Both the position numbers and the translations under genes were made by a program. A stretch of DNA of 64,000 nucleotides, taken from contig NZ_RCST01000001.1 of the NCBI RefSeq assembly GCF_013141865.1, positions 3,224,001 to 3,288,000 on the forward strand, in the 5' to 3' direction. This document shows positions 36,719 to 46,149 of this stretch, one piece after another (position 1 is the first letter of the stretch; each line of letters begins with the position of its first letter). This DNA comes from Methylomonas sp. ZR1. GTDB taxonomy: Bacteria; Pseudomonadota; Gammaproteobacteria; Methylococcales; Methylomonadaceae. The notes under the pieces were generated by a model. It saw only the letters and a program-made list of their open reading frames with translations, was not told the DNA's origin and ran no database searches.

Positions 36719-37324
36719 TTATTGCTTTGCGTAACTTTCAATTTTCTCAGTGATTTTAACGATCAAGGCATCAAAGCCATCACGGCTTAATACACTAGTG
36801 TAATCCGATCTTTTCAATGCCAAATCACTGACGCCATCGGCTATTATATTGATAATTTGCCAGCCATCGTCTTTTTTCTTCATCATATAATCGAACTTGA
36901 CATCCTTTTCGCCGGGAATATGCAAGTTGGTATGAATCACCACGCCCCCCCTACCGGTCTCCTCTTCAGAAGCAAAGGTAAACGATTCGCCCGAATAGTC
37001 TTTAAAGTTATGAGCATATGCCGACACACTAAGCTTGCTGAATACGCTTTCCAGTTTATTCTGCTGCTCCGTTGTCAACTCTTCCCATTGCTTGCCCACC
37101 ACGATTCTGGCGATTTTAGGCAAATCATGGCTCTTTTTTACCGCCACATCCAGCTTGTCGTAGCGCCCTTGAAAGCCAAGCTCTTTGCCCGCCTTCATTA
37201 CGCTCAGCAGCTGATTTTGAAACTCTTCGACAACCTGACGAGCAGAAATCTCTTCAGCATTAGCCAAGGACGACAGGCAGACAAGCACTAGCAAACTAAG
37301 ACCGAAATACAATTTTTTAAACAT
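36719..37324 (-). CDS. hpnM: MlaC/Ttg2D-type periplasmic lipid carrier (HpnM)
   Basis: 201 residues with a signal peptide (about 1-23, ending ANA) and an MlaC fold: the VGKQWEELTTEQQNKLESVFSKLSVSAYA helix pair near 78-108 and a WQIINIIADGVS motif near 150-162. MlaC ferries phospholipid between the Mla complexes. Members encoded with hopanoid genes are named HpnM, and its place between hpnH and mlaA supports that name. The hpnH-hpnM and hpnM-mlaA gaps are 46 and 21 bases, so one operon is likely. Confidence 0.88.
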   Translation of the reverse strand: MFKKLYFGLSLLVLVCLSSLANAEEISARQVVEEFQNQLLSVMKAGKELGFQGRYDKLDVAVKKSHDLPKIARIVVGKQWEELTTEQQNKLESVFSKLSVSAYAHNFKDYSGESFTFASEEETGRGGVVIHTNLHIPGEKDVKFDYMMKKKDDGWQIINIIADGVSDLALKRSDYTSVLSRDGFDALIVKITEKIESYAKQ

Positions 37325-37370
37325 AATCGTTATAAAAACCTGTTAATGAGGATGACTTCCTGGGTTAGTC

Positions 37371-38489
37371 TTAAGACTCTACTTTTACCGGAATCTCGGA
37401 AATTGCCGATTTTTTGAAAGAAGCAACAAACTCAGGCTGCTTTTCGGCAACCATTTCACCTGAAGTTTTGGGACCGCGCACCGCCGCCCACAATGCTTTC
37501 AATGGATGCGCCAAGGTATCCTCAACCGCTGTTGCTTCGTAGCCGCAATGCGCCATGCAATTAGCGCATTTAGGATTTTTCACTGTACCGTATTTGTCCC
37601 AAGGCGTGTCATTCAGCAACTCTTGAAAAGAATTGGCATTACCTTCGTCAGCCAACAAATAGCAAGGTTTTTGCCAGCCGAATACGTTGCGCGTTGGATT
37701 ACCCCATGGCGTACAGTCGTAATTCTGATTGCCGGCCAGATAATCCAAATACAGCGACGAATGGTTCAATTTCCACTTACGGTTCTTGCCGATTTTGAAA
37801 ATACCGCGAAACAGGTTTTTAACGTCAAGGCCTTTAATAAACACGTCCTGCTTAGGCGCGCGCTCGTAGCTGAATCCAGGCGCAATAGTGACGCCCTCTA
37901 CACCCAACTCCATCGCGTAATCCAAAAACTCCGCCACTTCTTCCGGGGTTTCACCTTGGAACAGGGTGCAGTTGACGGTAACCCTGAAACCTTTACTCAA
38001 GGCTAATTTGATCGCTTCGACAGCGATGTCGAAAACGCCTTCCTGGCAAACGGAAGTATCATGCCGCTCTTTTAAACCATCCAGATGCACGGAAAAGGTC
38101 AAATAAGGCGATGGCGTGTAATCGTTAATTCGTTTTCTTAACAGCAAGGCATTGGTGCAAAGATAAACAAACTTCTTTCTAGCAACGATACCGGCCACAA
38201 TCTGCGGCATTTCTTTATGAATCAAGGGTTCGCCGCCTGGAATGGACACCATCGGTGCGCCGCATTCATCAACCGCAGCCAAACACTCCTCAACAGAAAG
38301 CCGCTTGTCGAGAATATCATCGGGATAATCGATTTTACCGCAGCCCGCGCATGCTAAATTGCATCTGAACAGGGGCTCCAGCATCAAAACCAAAGGATAC
38401 TTTTTTACACCTTTGATCTTTTGCTTGATCAGATAACTACCTACAGCCAATTGCTGACGTAAAGGAACACTCACAGCATTATTCTCCAA
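37371..38489 (-). CDS. hpnH: hopanoid biosynthesis radical SAM protein HpnH
   Basis: 372 residues. The radical SAM cluster motif is Cys43-x3-Cys47-x2-Cys50 in RCNLACAGCGK, followed by the SIPGGEPL glycine motif near 83. A C-terminal cysteine group (PKCANCMAHCGYEA, near 310) completes the HpnH type. HpnH joins the 5'-deoxyadenosyl radical to diploptene, giving adenosylhopane, the first extended hopanoid; HpnG acts next. It is divergent from the squalene synthase/shc operon across a 424-base gap. Confidence 0.95.
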   Translation of the reverse strand: MENNAVSVPLRQQLAVGSYLIKQKIKGVKKYPLVLMLEPLFRCNLACAGCGKIDYPDDILDKRLSVEECLAAVDECGAPMVSIPGGEPLIHKEMPQIVAGIVARKKFVYLCTNALLLRKRINDYTPSPYLTFSVHLDGLKERHDTSVCQEGVFDIAVEAIKLALSKGFRVTVNCTLFQGETPEEVAEFLDYAMELGVEGVTIAPGFSYERAPKQDVFIKGLDVKNLFRGIFKIGKNRKWKLNHSSLYLDYLAGNQNYDCTPWGNPTRNVFGWQKPCYLLADEGNANSFQELLNDTPWDKYGTVKNPKCANCMAHCGYEATAVEDTLAHPLKALWAAVRGPKTSGEMVAEKQPEFVASFKKSAISEIPVKVES

Positions 38490-38913
38490 AAACTATCACG
38501 ACATCCAGCGACCACAGCTGTTACAAAAAAACAACAGCCGCAAACCGATAACCATCTTAGAAGTGACACCTGCTGCGGCCAATTTAGACCATCAATTAGG
38601 CTCGAGGCGCACAATTAGATGTGGTCAGAATACCACTTTCCAACAACATACTCCAGATAAAATACGCAAAAAACAACAAGAACATGCGCACATTTCCTGA
38701 AAGCCACACAAAGCCGCTTAGCAACCACAAAAAAGCCTAACCCCTAAAAAACCATAATTATTTTTCTAAAACAACAACAAAGATCAGAAACATGAACTCA
38801 TATATTGCTTTTGCCAGCACCATTTCGACAAATTTGCCATAAAGCAACATCACTTTGCAAAACACCAACAAACAGTCTATCATTTGGGCAACTAATAGTT
38901 AGCCTTGATACAG
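38490..38913. other. divergent promoter region of the hopanoid genes
   Basis: 424 AT-rich bases between hpnH (minus) and the squalene synthase gene (plus). Promoters for both arms of the hopanoid cluster should lie here. No consensus sigma-70 pair or long palindrome stood out; only a weak GCTGTT...AACAGC inverted pair at 38517-38538. Confidence 0.5.
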
Positions 38914-40005
38914 ATGAACGGATCTCAAACACTAATCAATAATCCGGAGTTGCTCAGACAACTAACCGACGCCGAACTGCAAGCCACCTTGCTTGAAGGC
39001 GTGTCGCGCACGTTTGCGCTAACTATCCCGCAACTCCCGGATGAACTGTATCCGGCTGTGGCGAATGCTTATTTGCTATGCCGGATTGTCGACACCATAG
39101 AAGACGAAATATCCCTTAGCGCCGAACAAAAGAAATACTTTTGCAGCGCTTTTATAGACATAGTCAAGACCGGCAATAACGCAGATGTATTCAGCGCCGA
39201 GCTGGCTCCACTGCTCTCGGAGCAAACCATTCCGGCCGAACATAGCCTGATCCAGCTGGTGCCTCGCGTGATTGCCATAACCCGCTCACTGGACGCTCCG
39301 CAAATAGAAGCCCTGGCGTGTTGCGTGGAAACCATGGCGAACGGCATGCTGGTCTATCAGGCGTTGGATTTACATGCCGGCTTGAAAACCCTGAAAGACA
39401 TGGACGACTACTGCTACTACGTAGCCGGCTGCGTCGGTGAGATGCTGGCAAAATTGTTCTGCCATTATTCCCCGGAAATCGCCGCACATCGCGAAGAACT
39501 ATTAAGACTCTCAGTCTCCTTTGGTCAAGGTCTGCAAATGACCAATATCCTGAAAGATATTTGGGACGACGCCAAACGCGGCGTATGCTGGTTACCGCAA
39601 GACATTTTCACCGAAACCGGCTTCAATCTGGCCGAGCTGACGCCGGAAACCGACGACGAGCGTTTCCGCCTCGGCCTGAGCCATCTGGTGGCTATCGCTC
39701 ACGGGCACTTGCAAAATGCATTAACTTACACCCAGCTCCTGCCCAGCCACGAAACCGGCATCCGCAACTTTTGCCTTTGGGCGCTGGGCATGGCCGTACT
39801 GACCTTGAAGAAAATCAAGGCAAACCTTAATTTCAACGAATCGAATCAGGTCAAAATCAGCCGTAATAGTGTGAAAGCCACTATTGTCGCGACCAAATTG
39901 ACCGTGCGCAGCAATTTGCTGCTATCCCTACTGTTTAACCTGACCAGCCGTAATTTGAAATCGCCGGATTGGCACTATTCACCTATATCGCACACTGGAC
40001 AATAA
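38914..40005 (+). CDS. squalene synthase-type (squalene/phytoene synthase family) enzyme
   Basis: 363 residues. The first Asp-rich motif is D60-T-I-E-D64 after LLCRIV, the second NILKDIWDDAKRGVCWLP near 215-232, with YCYYVAGCVGEML near 165 between them. It would couple two farnesyl diphosphates to squalene. The single long enzyme directly upstream of shc, without hpnC/D/E, suggests the one-enzyme squalene synthase route, as I recall for Methylococcus, rather than the three-gene Hpn route. The ATG at 38914 is preferred to a TTG at 38905. Confidence 0.88.
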   Translation: MNGSQTLINNPELLRQLTDAELQATLLEGVSRTFALTIPQLPDELYPAVANAYLLCRIVDTIEDEISLSAEQKKYFCSAFIDIVKTGNNADVFSAELAPLLSEQTIPAEHSLIQLVPRVIAITRSLDAPQIEALACCVETMANGMLVYQALDLHAGLKTLKDMDDYCYYVAGCVGEMLAKLFCHYSPEIAAHREELLRLSVSFGQGLQMTNILKDIWDDAKRGVCWLPQDIFTETGFNLAELTPETDDERFRLGLSHLVAIAHGHLQNALTYTQLLPSHETGIRNFCLWALGMAVLTLKKIKANLNFNESNQVKISRNSVKATIVATKLTVRSNLLLSLLFNLTSRNLKSPDWHYSPISHTGQ

Positions 40006-40014
40006 GGAATCACT

Positions 40015-41970
40015 ATGTTTACTGAAGCCCATATAGATACCAGCAGCCACGACACGAACAATACCAGCAGCAGTAAAAGCGGCCTTGGCTTACTGAATGC
40101 CGCTATCGCACGCGCCCAGGAAAAATTACTTAGCCTGCAAAGCCCGGAAGGTTATTGGGTATTTGAGCTGGAAGCCGACTGCACTATCCCGTCCGAATAC
40201 ATCATGATGATGCACTACCTGGACGACATCGATGAAGAATTGCAGCGCAAAATGGCCGTTTACCTGCGCAGCCGCCAGGCCGAAGACGGCAGCTATCCGC
40301 TATTTACCGGCGGCCCCGGCGACATCAGCGGTAGCGTCAAAGCTTATTACGCCTTAAAAATGGCCGGCGACGCCATCGATGCGACGCATATGGTCAAATT
40401 ACGCGACTGGATACTCAGCCAAGGCGGTGCGGCGCGCGCCAACGTCTTCACCCGAATCGCACTGGCGATATTCGAACAATTACCCTGGCGCGGGGTGCCG
40501 TATATTCCTGTGGAAATTATGCTGCTACCCAGCTGGTTTCCGTTTCATCTGGACAAAGTATCCTATTGGTCGCGCACCGTGATGGTACCGCTGTTCATCA
40601 TGTGCACCCTAAAGGCTAAAGCCAAAAATCCGCACAAGGTCAACGTCTTGGAATTGTTTGTCGTTCATCCGGACGAGGAAAAACATTACTTTCCAGAACG
40701 GACTTTACTGAATAAGTTCTTCCTAGGCCTGGATAAACTGGGCCGCGTCACCGAGCCGTTGATTCCACAACGCATGCGCGAACACGCCATTCAAAAAGCC
40801 GTTGATTGGTTTACCGAACGCCTGAATGGCGAGGATGGTTTGGGCGGCATATTCCCCGCCATGGTTAACGCCTACCAAGCCATGTTGTTACTAGGCTTTC
40901 CAGCCGACCACCCCAACGTGGTGATCGCTCGCCAATCAATCGATAAACTGCTGGTTATCAAAGATGACTACGCCTATTGCCAACCCTGCTTATCGCCAGT
41001 TTGGGATACGGCATTGGCGGCATTGGCTCTGCAGGAATCCGACAAAACCGCTAACGCGCCGCAGCTAAGCAAAGCTTACGAATGGCTCAAGAGCGTACAA
41101 CTGTCTGACGAACCGGGCGATTGGCGCGTTCGCCGCCCTAATCTGGCTGGTGGCGGCTGGGCGTTTCAATTCGCCAACCCGCATTACCCGGATGTCGACG
41201 ACACAGCAGTAGTGGGCTTTGCGATGGCAGACTCCAATCTGCCTGAATTGGACGAGTCCATTCACAGAGCGACACGCTGGATTGTCGGTATGCAATCGCA
41301 AAACGGCGGCTACGGCGCGTTCGATGTCGACAACACCTATTACTATCTGAACGAAATTCCATTCGCCGACCACGGCGCCCTGCTCGACCCACCGACTGTC
41401 GACGTCAGCGCCCGCTGCGCGATGCTGATGGCCCGAGTGGCGAAGGATCACGACGAATATTTACCAGCCCTGAAACGCACTATCGAATACATCCGCGGCG
41501 ATCAAGAAGCCGACGGTTCGTGGTTCGGCCGCTGGGGCACCAATTATATTTACGGCACCTGGTCGGCCTTGCTGGGCCTGGAACAAACCGATGTACCGAA
41601 AACCGACCCGATGTACACCAAAGCTGCGGCGTGGCTGAAAAGCGTCCAACGCGAAGACGGCGGCTGGGGTGAAGACAACTTGAGTTATCACGACGATAAG
41701 AAATTTCGCGGCCGCTACCATTTCAGCACCGCCTTCCAAACCGCTTGGGCCGTGTTGGGCTTGATCGCTGCCGGCGAAGTCCACAGCCAGGAAGTCAAAG
41801 CCGGCATCGACTTCTTGCTGCGCAGCCAGCAGGCGGACGGGGTTTGGAATGACCCCTGCTTTACCGCACCGGGCTTTCCAAAGGTGTTTTATTTGAAGTA
41901 TCACGGCTATGACAAGTTCTTCCCATTATGGGCATTGGCTAGATACCGTAACGAATTAGCCAAACAGTGA
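40015..41970 (+). CDS. shc: squalene-hopene cyclase
   Basis: 651 residues. The catalytic acid motif DVDD lies at 393-396, and several QW repeats can be read (for example QEADGSWFGRWG near 497 and QREDGGWGEDN near 543). It cyclises squalene to hopene and hopanol at the inner membrane. It starts 9 bases after the squalene synthase stop and its TGA overlaps the GTG start of hpnG, so the operon is tightly coupled. Confidence 0.96.
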   Translation: MFTEAHIDTSSHDTNNTSSSKSGLGLLNAAIARAQEKLLSLQSPEGYWVFELEADCTIPSEYIMMMHYLDDIDEELQRKMAVYLRSRQAEDGSYPLFTGGPGDISGSVKAYYALKMAGDAIDATHMVKLRDWILSQGGAARANVFTRIALAIFEQLPWRGVPYIPVEIMLLPSWFPFHLDKVSYWSRTVMVPLFIMCTLKAKAKNPHKVNVLELFVVHPDEEKHYFPERTLLNKFFLGLDKLGRVTEPLIPQRMREHAIQKAVDWFTERLNGEDGLGGIFPAMVNAYQAMLLLGFPADHPNVVIARQSIDKLLVIKDDYAYCQPCLSPVWDTALAALALQESDKTANAPQLSKAYEWLKSVQLSDEPGDWRVRRPNLAGGGWAFQFANPHYPDVDDTAVVGFAMADSNLPELDESIHRATRWIVGMQSQNGGYGAFDVDNTYYYLNEIPFADHGALLDPPTVDVSARCAMLMARVAKDHDEYLPALKRTIEYIRGDQEADGSWFGRWGTNYIYGTWSALLGLEQTDVPKTDPMYTKAAAWLKSVQREDGGWGEDNLSYHDDKKFRGRYHFSTAFQTAWAVLGLIAAGEVHSQEVKAGIDFLLRSQQADGVWNDPCFTAPGFPKVFYLKYHGYDKFFPLWALARYRNELAKQ

Positions 41971-42671
41971 CCATAGGAATTCTTGTTGCCTTACCGGAAG
42001 AGCTCTCCACCCTGACCCGCCTAAAGTTGGTTCAGGGTGATTGCGTCAGAATCGCCGACAACATTCTCCTGGCATTTGCCGGCGCCGGACCGGTCAATGC
42101 GGAGCGGGCCACGCGCCTGTTAATCGCCAAAGGCGCTAAAAAACTGATCAGTTGGGGCTGCGCAGCCGCATTGTCGCCACAATTGAAACCGGGCGATCTG
42201 ATGCTGGCCGAGCAGTTGTTATCGGAGCAACAACAGGTGTTCGATACCGATCCGCGCTGGCGTAAGCGTCTGCATGAGTTGCTGGATAAGCAGTTTCCGA
42301 TTTCCAATGGTAAGTTGGCTGAAAGCAGCCATATCGTCAGCAACAGTAGCGATAAGCACAAACTATACCGACAAACCGGTGCGATTGCCTTGGACATGGA
42401 AAGCTGCGCCATGGCCAAAATTGCCGAGCAATCAAACTTACCTTGCTTAGCAATTCGTACGATTGCCGATCCGGTAAGCATGAGCCTACCCCAAGCGGTT
42501 ACTCAAGCCTTAAATGGCCAGGGGCAGGTAGAAACCAGCAAACTCTTGCGTTTTTTGGCAACCCACCCATGGGAAGCGCCCAGCCTCATCAAGTTGGGCT
42601 TACATTTTCATGCCGCGCAAAAAACCTTGAAAATCATTGCCAAACAACTAAACGAAATCATCGTTTTTTAG
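41967..42671 (+). CDS. hpnG: adenosylhopane nucleosidase/phosphorylase HpnG
   Basis: 234 residues of the purine nucleoside phosphorylase fold: GILVALPEE at the start, FAGAGPVNA near 33, and the substrate-binding LDMESCAMAK near 141. HpnG removes adenine from adenosylhopane to give ribosylhopane, following HpnH. The GTG start is fixed by the 4-base overlap with shc. Confidence 0.9.
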   Translation: MTIGILVALPEELSTLTRLKLVQGDCVRIADNILLAFAGAGPVNAERATRLLIAKGAKKLISWGCAAALSPQLKPGDLMLAEQLLSEQQQVFDTDPRWRKRLHELLDKQFPISNGKLAESSHIVSNSSDKHKLYRQTGAIALDMESCAMAKIAEQSNLPCLAIRTIADPVSMSLPQAVTQALNGQGQVETSKLLRFLATHPWEAPSLIKLGLHFHAAQKTLKIIAKQLNEIIVF

Positions 42672-42754
42672 CAGAAAACCGTGAATTATTGAAGGGTTAA
42701 GCAGCGGGAACATAGCGTAATCCGGAAATAAACCAAGCACTTACGAGGTATTAC

Positions 42755-44140
42755 ATGTCTTTTAGCATTGCCGATCTTTTTACTCAGCATTTCGACGAGA
42801 AATTCGACCTGCATGAGCATTATCTTAACAACCAGATGGTGCGCGTCTTACGTACCATTGGTTACGACAGAAACTATAAAAAAGCGATCGGCCAATATCT
42901 TTACGACGAAGACGGTAACGAATACCTGGACTTGCTAAGTGGTTTCGGCGTGTTTGCGATGGGACGCAACCATCCGACCATCATCAAAGCCCTACAAGAA
43001 ACCCTAACGCTGGAATTACCCAGCCTGGTACAGATGGATGTGTCCTTGCTCAGCGGTCTGTTGGCGAAGGAAATTCTGGCGACCTGCCCGGACAATCTGG
43101 AAAAAATGTTTTTCTGCAATTCCGGCACCGAAGCCGTCGAAGCGGCGATCAAATTCGCCCGCTACACCACCAAGCGTTCGCGCATCGTCCATTGCGACCA
43201 CGGCTATCACGGCCTGACGATGGGCTCATTGTCACTGACCGGCGAACACATCTTCCGCGAGGGCTTCGGCCCGCTGTTACCGGAATGCACTTCGGTGCCG
43301 TTCAATGACTTGGCCGCACTGGAACAAGCCTTGAGCAGCAAAGATGTGGCGGCCTTCATCGTCGAGCCCATCCAAGGCAAAGGCGTCAACATTCCGGACG
43401 ATAACTACCTGCCGGAAGTGGAACGCTTGTGCAAAAAATACGGCACCCTGTTCGTTGCCGACGAAATTCAGACCGGCATAGGCCGTACCGGCAAGTTCTG
43501 GGCTATCGAGCACTGGGGTGTTAAACCGGACATGATTTTGATGGCAAAAGCCTTGTCCGGCGGCTTCATACCCGTCGGCGGCGTCGCAATGACCACTCAC
43601 ATCATGGACACCGTGTTCAACCGCATGGACCGAGCCGTCGTGCATGGTTCAACCTTCTCGAAAAACAATATGGCCATGGCCGCCGGTCTGTCCGCATTGC
43701 ATGTCGTCCACGAAGAAAAACTGGTTGAAAACAGCGCTAAAGTCGGTGAAGACATCATCGCCACTATCAATGCGATGGCGCCGAAATACGAATTCCTGAA
43801 AGAAGCGCGCGGCAAAGGTTCAATGATTGCCATCGAATTCCATGCCCCGAAAAGCTTGGGATTGAAAGCCGCTTGGGCCATGCTGGAAGCAGCCAACAAA
43901 GGCCTGTTCTGCCAGATGATCCTGATCCCGCTGTTCAAGGAACATCGGGTACTAGCGCAGGTGGCCGGCCACGGCATGAACGTGGTGAAATTTTTACCGC
44001 CGCTAACGCTGACTCAAAAAGACCGCGATTGGATTGTCAATTCCGTGGAAAAAACCATTGCCGATACGCACAACGTCACCGGTTCGATCTGGACGCTGGG
44101 TAAAAACCTGGCCGGCCATGCTCTGAAAAACAAAAAATAA
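42755..44140 (+). CDS. hpnO: aminotransferase HpnO (aminobacteriohopanetriol synthesis)
   Basis: 461 residues, class III PLP-dependent aminotransferase: FCNSGTEAVEAAIKFAR near 120, VADEIQTGIGRTG near 233 and the PLP lysine Lys265 in MAKALSGG. It converts ribosylhopane to 35-aminobacteriohopanetriol. Similarity to ornithine-type aminotransferases is strong, but the hopanoid context decides. It follows hpnG by 83 bases, enough for a separate promoter, though none is clear. Confidence 0.9.
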   Translation: MSFSIADLFTQHFDEKFDLHEHYLNNQMVRVLRTIGYDRNYKKAIGQYLYDEDGNEYLDLLSGFGVFAMGRNHPTIIKALQETLTLELPSLVQMDVSLLSGLLAKEILATCPDNLEKMFFCNSGTEAVEAAIKFARYTTKRSRIVHCDHGYHGLTMGSLSLTGEHIFREGFGPLLPECTSVPFNDLAALEQALSSKDVAAFIVEPIQGKGVNIPDDNYLPEVERLCKKYGTLFVADEIQTGIGRTGKFWAIEHWGVKPDMILMAKALSGGFIPVGGVAMTTHIMDTVFNRMDRAVVHGSTFSKNNMAMAAGLSALHVVHEEKLVENSAKVGEDIIATINAMAPKYEFLKEARGKGSMIAIEFHAPKSLGLKAAWAMLEAANKGLFCQMILIPLFKEHRVLAQVAGHGMNVVKFLPPLTLTQKDRDWIVNSVEKTIADTHNVTGSIWTLGKNLAGHALKNKK

Positions 44141-44150
44141 GGTGCCCTAC

Positions 44151-44510
44151 ATGAATTTTTTCAAACCTGCTTTGTTAGCCTTGGCACTGGTCGCCAGTAA
44201 CAGCGCTTTCGGCCACGCCGTTGTCACGCATAATTCTTTAAAACTCAAACCGGTACCGGTCAATTTGGCCAGTGACGTGGAGCTATCGTTCAATTCCAAA
44301 GTGGAATTGGATTTATCGGAAGTATTCCTGGTCAGTGCCGGGGATAAAATGCAAACCATTACGGCCACGCCGGGCGAAAAACCCGGCCAAGTCTTGCTGC
44401 ATCTACCAGCTTTGGAACCCGGCGAATATGCCATCAAATTAAAAATATTCGCCGCCGACGGTCATCTCAGCGAAGACCTGCTGCGTTTTTTTGTCAAACA
44501 GGCTAAGTGA
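44151..44510 (+). CDS. copC: periplasmic copper-binding protein CopC
   Basis: 119 residues. The signal peptide ends at SAFG and the mature protein would start HAVVTHN, giving the N-terminal His that binds Cu(II) in CopC. The C-terminal FAADGHLSEDLLRFFV is the family's second signature. It probably binds copper in the periplasm and passes it to CopD. The ATG at 44151 starts the signal peptide; the GTG at 44142 is less likely. Copper uptake matters here because particulate methane monooxygenase is a copper enzyme. Confidence 0.88.
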   Translation: MNFFKPALLALALVASNSAFGHAVVTHNSLKLKPVPVNLASDVELSFNSKVELDLSEVFLVSAGDKMQTITATPGEKPGQVLLHLPALEPGEYAIKLKIFAADGHLSEDLLRFFVKQAK

Positions 44511-44515
44511 TCCGC

Positions 44516-46147
44516 ATGGAAGGCATTGCAAATTATTTAGACTCATTGATAGGCGGCGTCGATCTCACGTTTTATTCAATCACCATCGGTGGCTTACTGT
44601 GGGGCCTGTTAGTCCTGCGCCCCTGGCATGAAGAAGCGCTGTATAACTCGGCCTTACTGAGCAAAACCGTCAACCTGATTCATTTCGGCAGCAAAGCCCT
44701 GGTCATCACCCAATTGTCGAAAATTGGCCTGAAAATATGGCTGATGGCCGTGACCTTAGGCAAATCGCCGTTCCCGGCGTTTTTCCAAACCGTGCAATTC
44801 CAGGCCGGTTTAGCGCGCGCTACCTGCGCTTTTATTTTGGCGGTGTTCATCCGGCAAGCGTTAAAAAGCAATCCACGCTCCAAACAATTCTGGGTGCTGT
44901 CCACGGCGATTATTGTGCCGCTGGTCATTTCCGCAGCTTGGCTGGTACACGGCGCGAGTCGTTTGGAGGATCGCGGCCTGTTAATGACGTTAACTGTCAC
45001 GCATCAGATCGCTGCGGCCACTTGGGTGGGCGGCATATTTCAAATTCTGACGTTATGGGGCTTGAAAAAACGTAATGCCATAGCCGTTGAAGTTTGGCCT
45101 TTGTTATTAAAACGCTTCTCGGCAGTGGGCATCGGCTCAGTCGTCATATTGCTGGTCACCGGCACGCCGCTAGCCTGGTATTACATCCGCACTTTCCAAG
45201 GCTTCATCGGCGCCGGTTACGGCAATCTGTTGTTGGTAAAAATTATCATGCTGGGTCTGGCATTAGGCTTTGCCTGGTTGAATAGGCAAGCCGTGAATGC
45301 CTATTTCACCAGCCGCAGCCTGTATGCCCTGACCGCGCGCGTGCCCTACTATATCGAAGCGGAAACCCTGATACTGCTGACTATCCTGTTCACTGCCGCC
45401 AGTTTGGCCTCGCAACCGCCAGCTGTCGACATTCCGCATTTGACTGCGAGTTTCGAAGAAGTCTTGAACATGTTCCATCCGCGCGTACCGCGCTGGGAAT
45501 CGCCGACTCACGAAGCCTTGATCGCCGGCGAAGCCGGACGGGTAGCCATCGTCGGTCAGATTCCGTCGGAAGCTGCTACTGCCTGGTCCGATTACAACCA
45601 CAACATTTCCGGCATCTTCCTGGCGACCATGAGCTTCTTCGCGATGTTGTCGTTCTCCAACCGCTTCCATCGTTGGGCGCGCTTCTGGCCGGTTGGTTTC
45701 ATGGCATTGGGCGTGTTCCTGTTTTTCCGTAGCGACGCCGAAAGCTGGCCGCTGGGTCCTATCGGTTTCTGGGAAAGTACCTTTAACAATGGCGAAATTC
45801 TGCAACATCGGATCGCCACGCTATTGGTGTTTGTACTGGGTTTGATCGAAGTGCGAGCACGGCTGAACAACAACAGTGGCTTTATGCCCTACATGTTTCC
45901 GTTGCTGGCGGCATTTGGCGGCATGATGCTGTTGGCGCATTCGCATGTCGGTTTCGAGGCAAAAACTGCCTTCCTGATTCAGGTCGGTCATACCATGATG
46001 GGCGTATTCTCGCTGATCCTGGCTTGCGGCCGCTGGCTGGAACTCAAACTAGATTCGCCCGGTAAAAACGTAGCCGGATTTATTTCAGTGTTCGCTTTAT
46101 TCCAGATAGGCGTCATCCTGATGTTCTATCGTGAACCCCTGTACTGA
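44516..46147 (+). CDS. copD: copper transport membrane protein CopD
   Basis: 543 residues with about twelve membrane segments. The CopD core has a [17 protein letters not shown] helix near 162-178 with the conserved His and Trp-Gly-Gly. It is thought to import copper together with CopC. A long periplasmic loop follows (near 300-360), then a second hydrophobic half, so it is longer than many CopD proteins. An alternative GTG at 44507 overlaps the copC stop. It ends 2 bases before dxs copy 2. Confidence 0.87.
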   Translation: MEGIANYLDSLIGGVDLTFYSITIGGLLWGLLVLRPWHEEALYNSALLSKTVNLIHFGSKALVITQLSKIGLKIWLMAVTLGKSPFPAFFQTVQFQAGLARATCAFILAVFIRQALKSNPRSKQFWVLSTAIIVPLVISAAWLVHGASRLEDRGLLMTLTVTHQIAAATWVGGIFQILTLWGLKKRNAIAVEVWPLLLKRFSAVGIGSVVILLVTGTPLAWYYIRTFQGFIGAGYGNLLLVKIIMLGLALGFAWLNRQAVNAYFTSRSLYALTARVPYYIEAETLILLTILFTAASLASQPPAVDIPHLTASFEEVLNMFHPRVPRWESPTHEALIAGEAGRVAIVGQIPSEAATAWSDYNHNISGIFLATMSFFAMLSFSNRFHRWARFWPVGFMALGVFLFFRSDAESWPLGPIGFWESTFNNGEILQHRIATLLVFVLGLIEVRARLNNNSGFMPYMFPLLAAFGGMMLLAHSHVGFEAKTAFLIQVGHTMMGVFSLILACGRWLELKLDSPGKNVAGFISVFALFQIGVILMFYREPLY

Positions 46148-46149
46148 TC

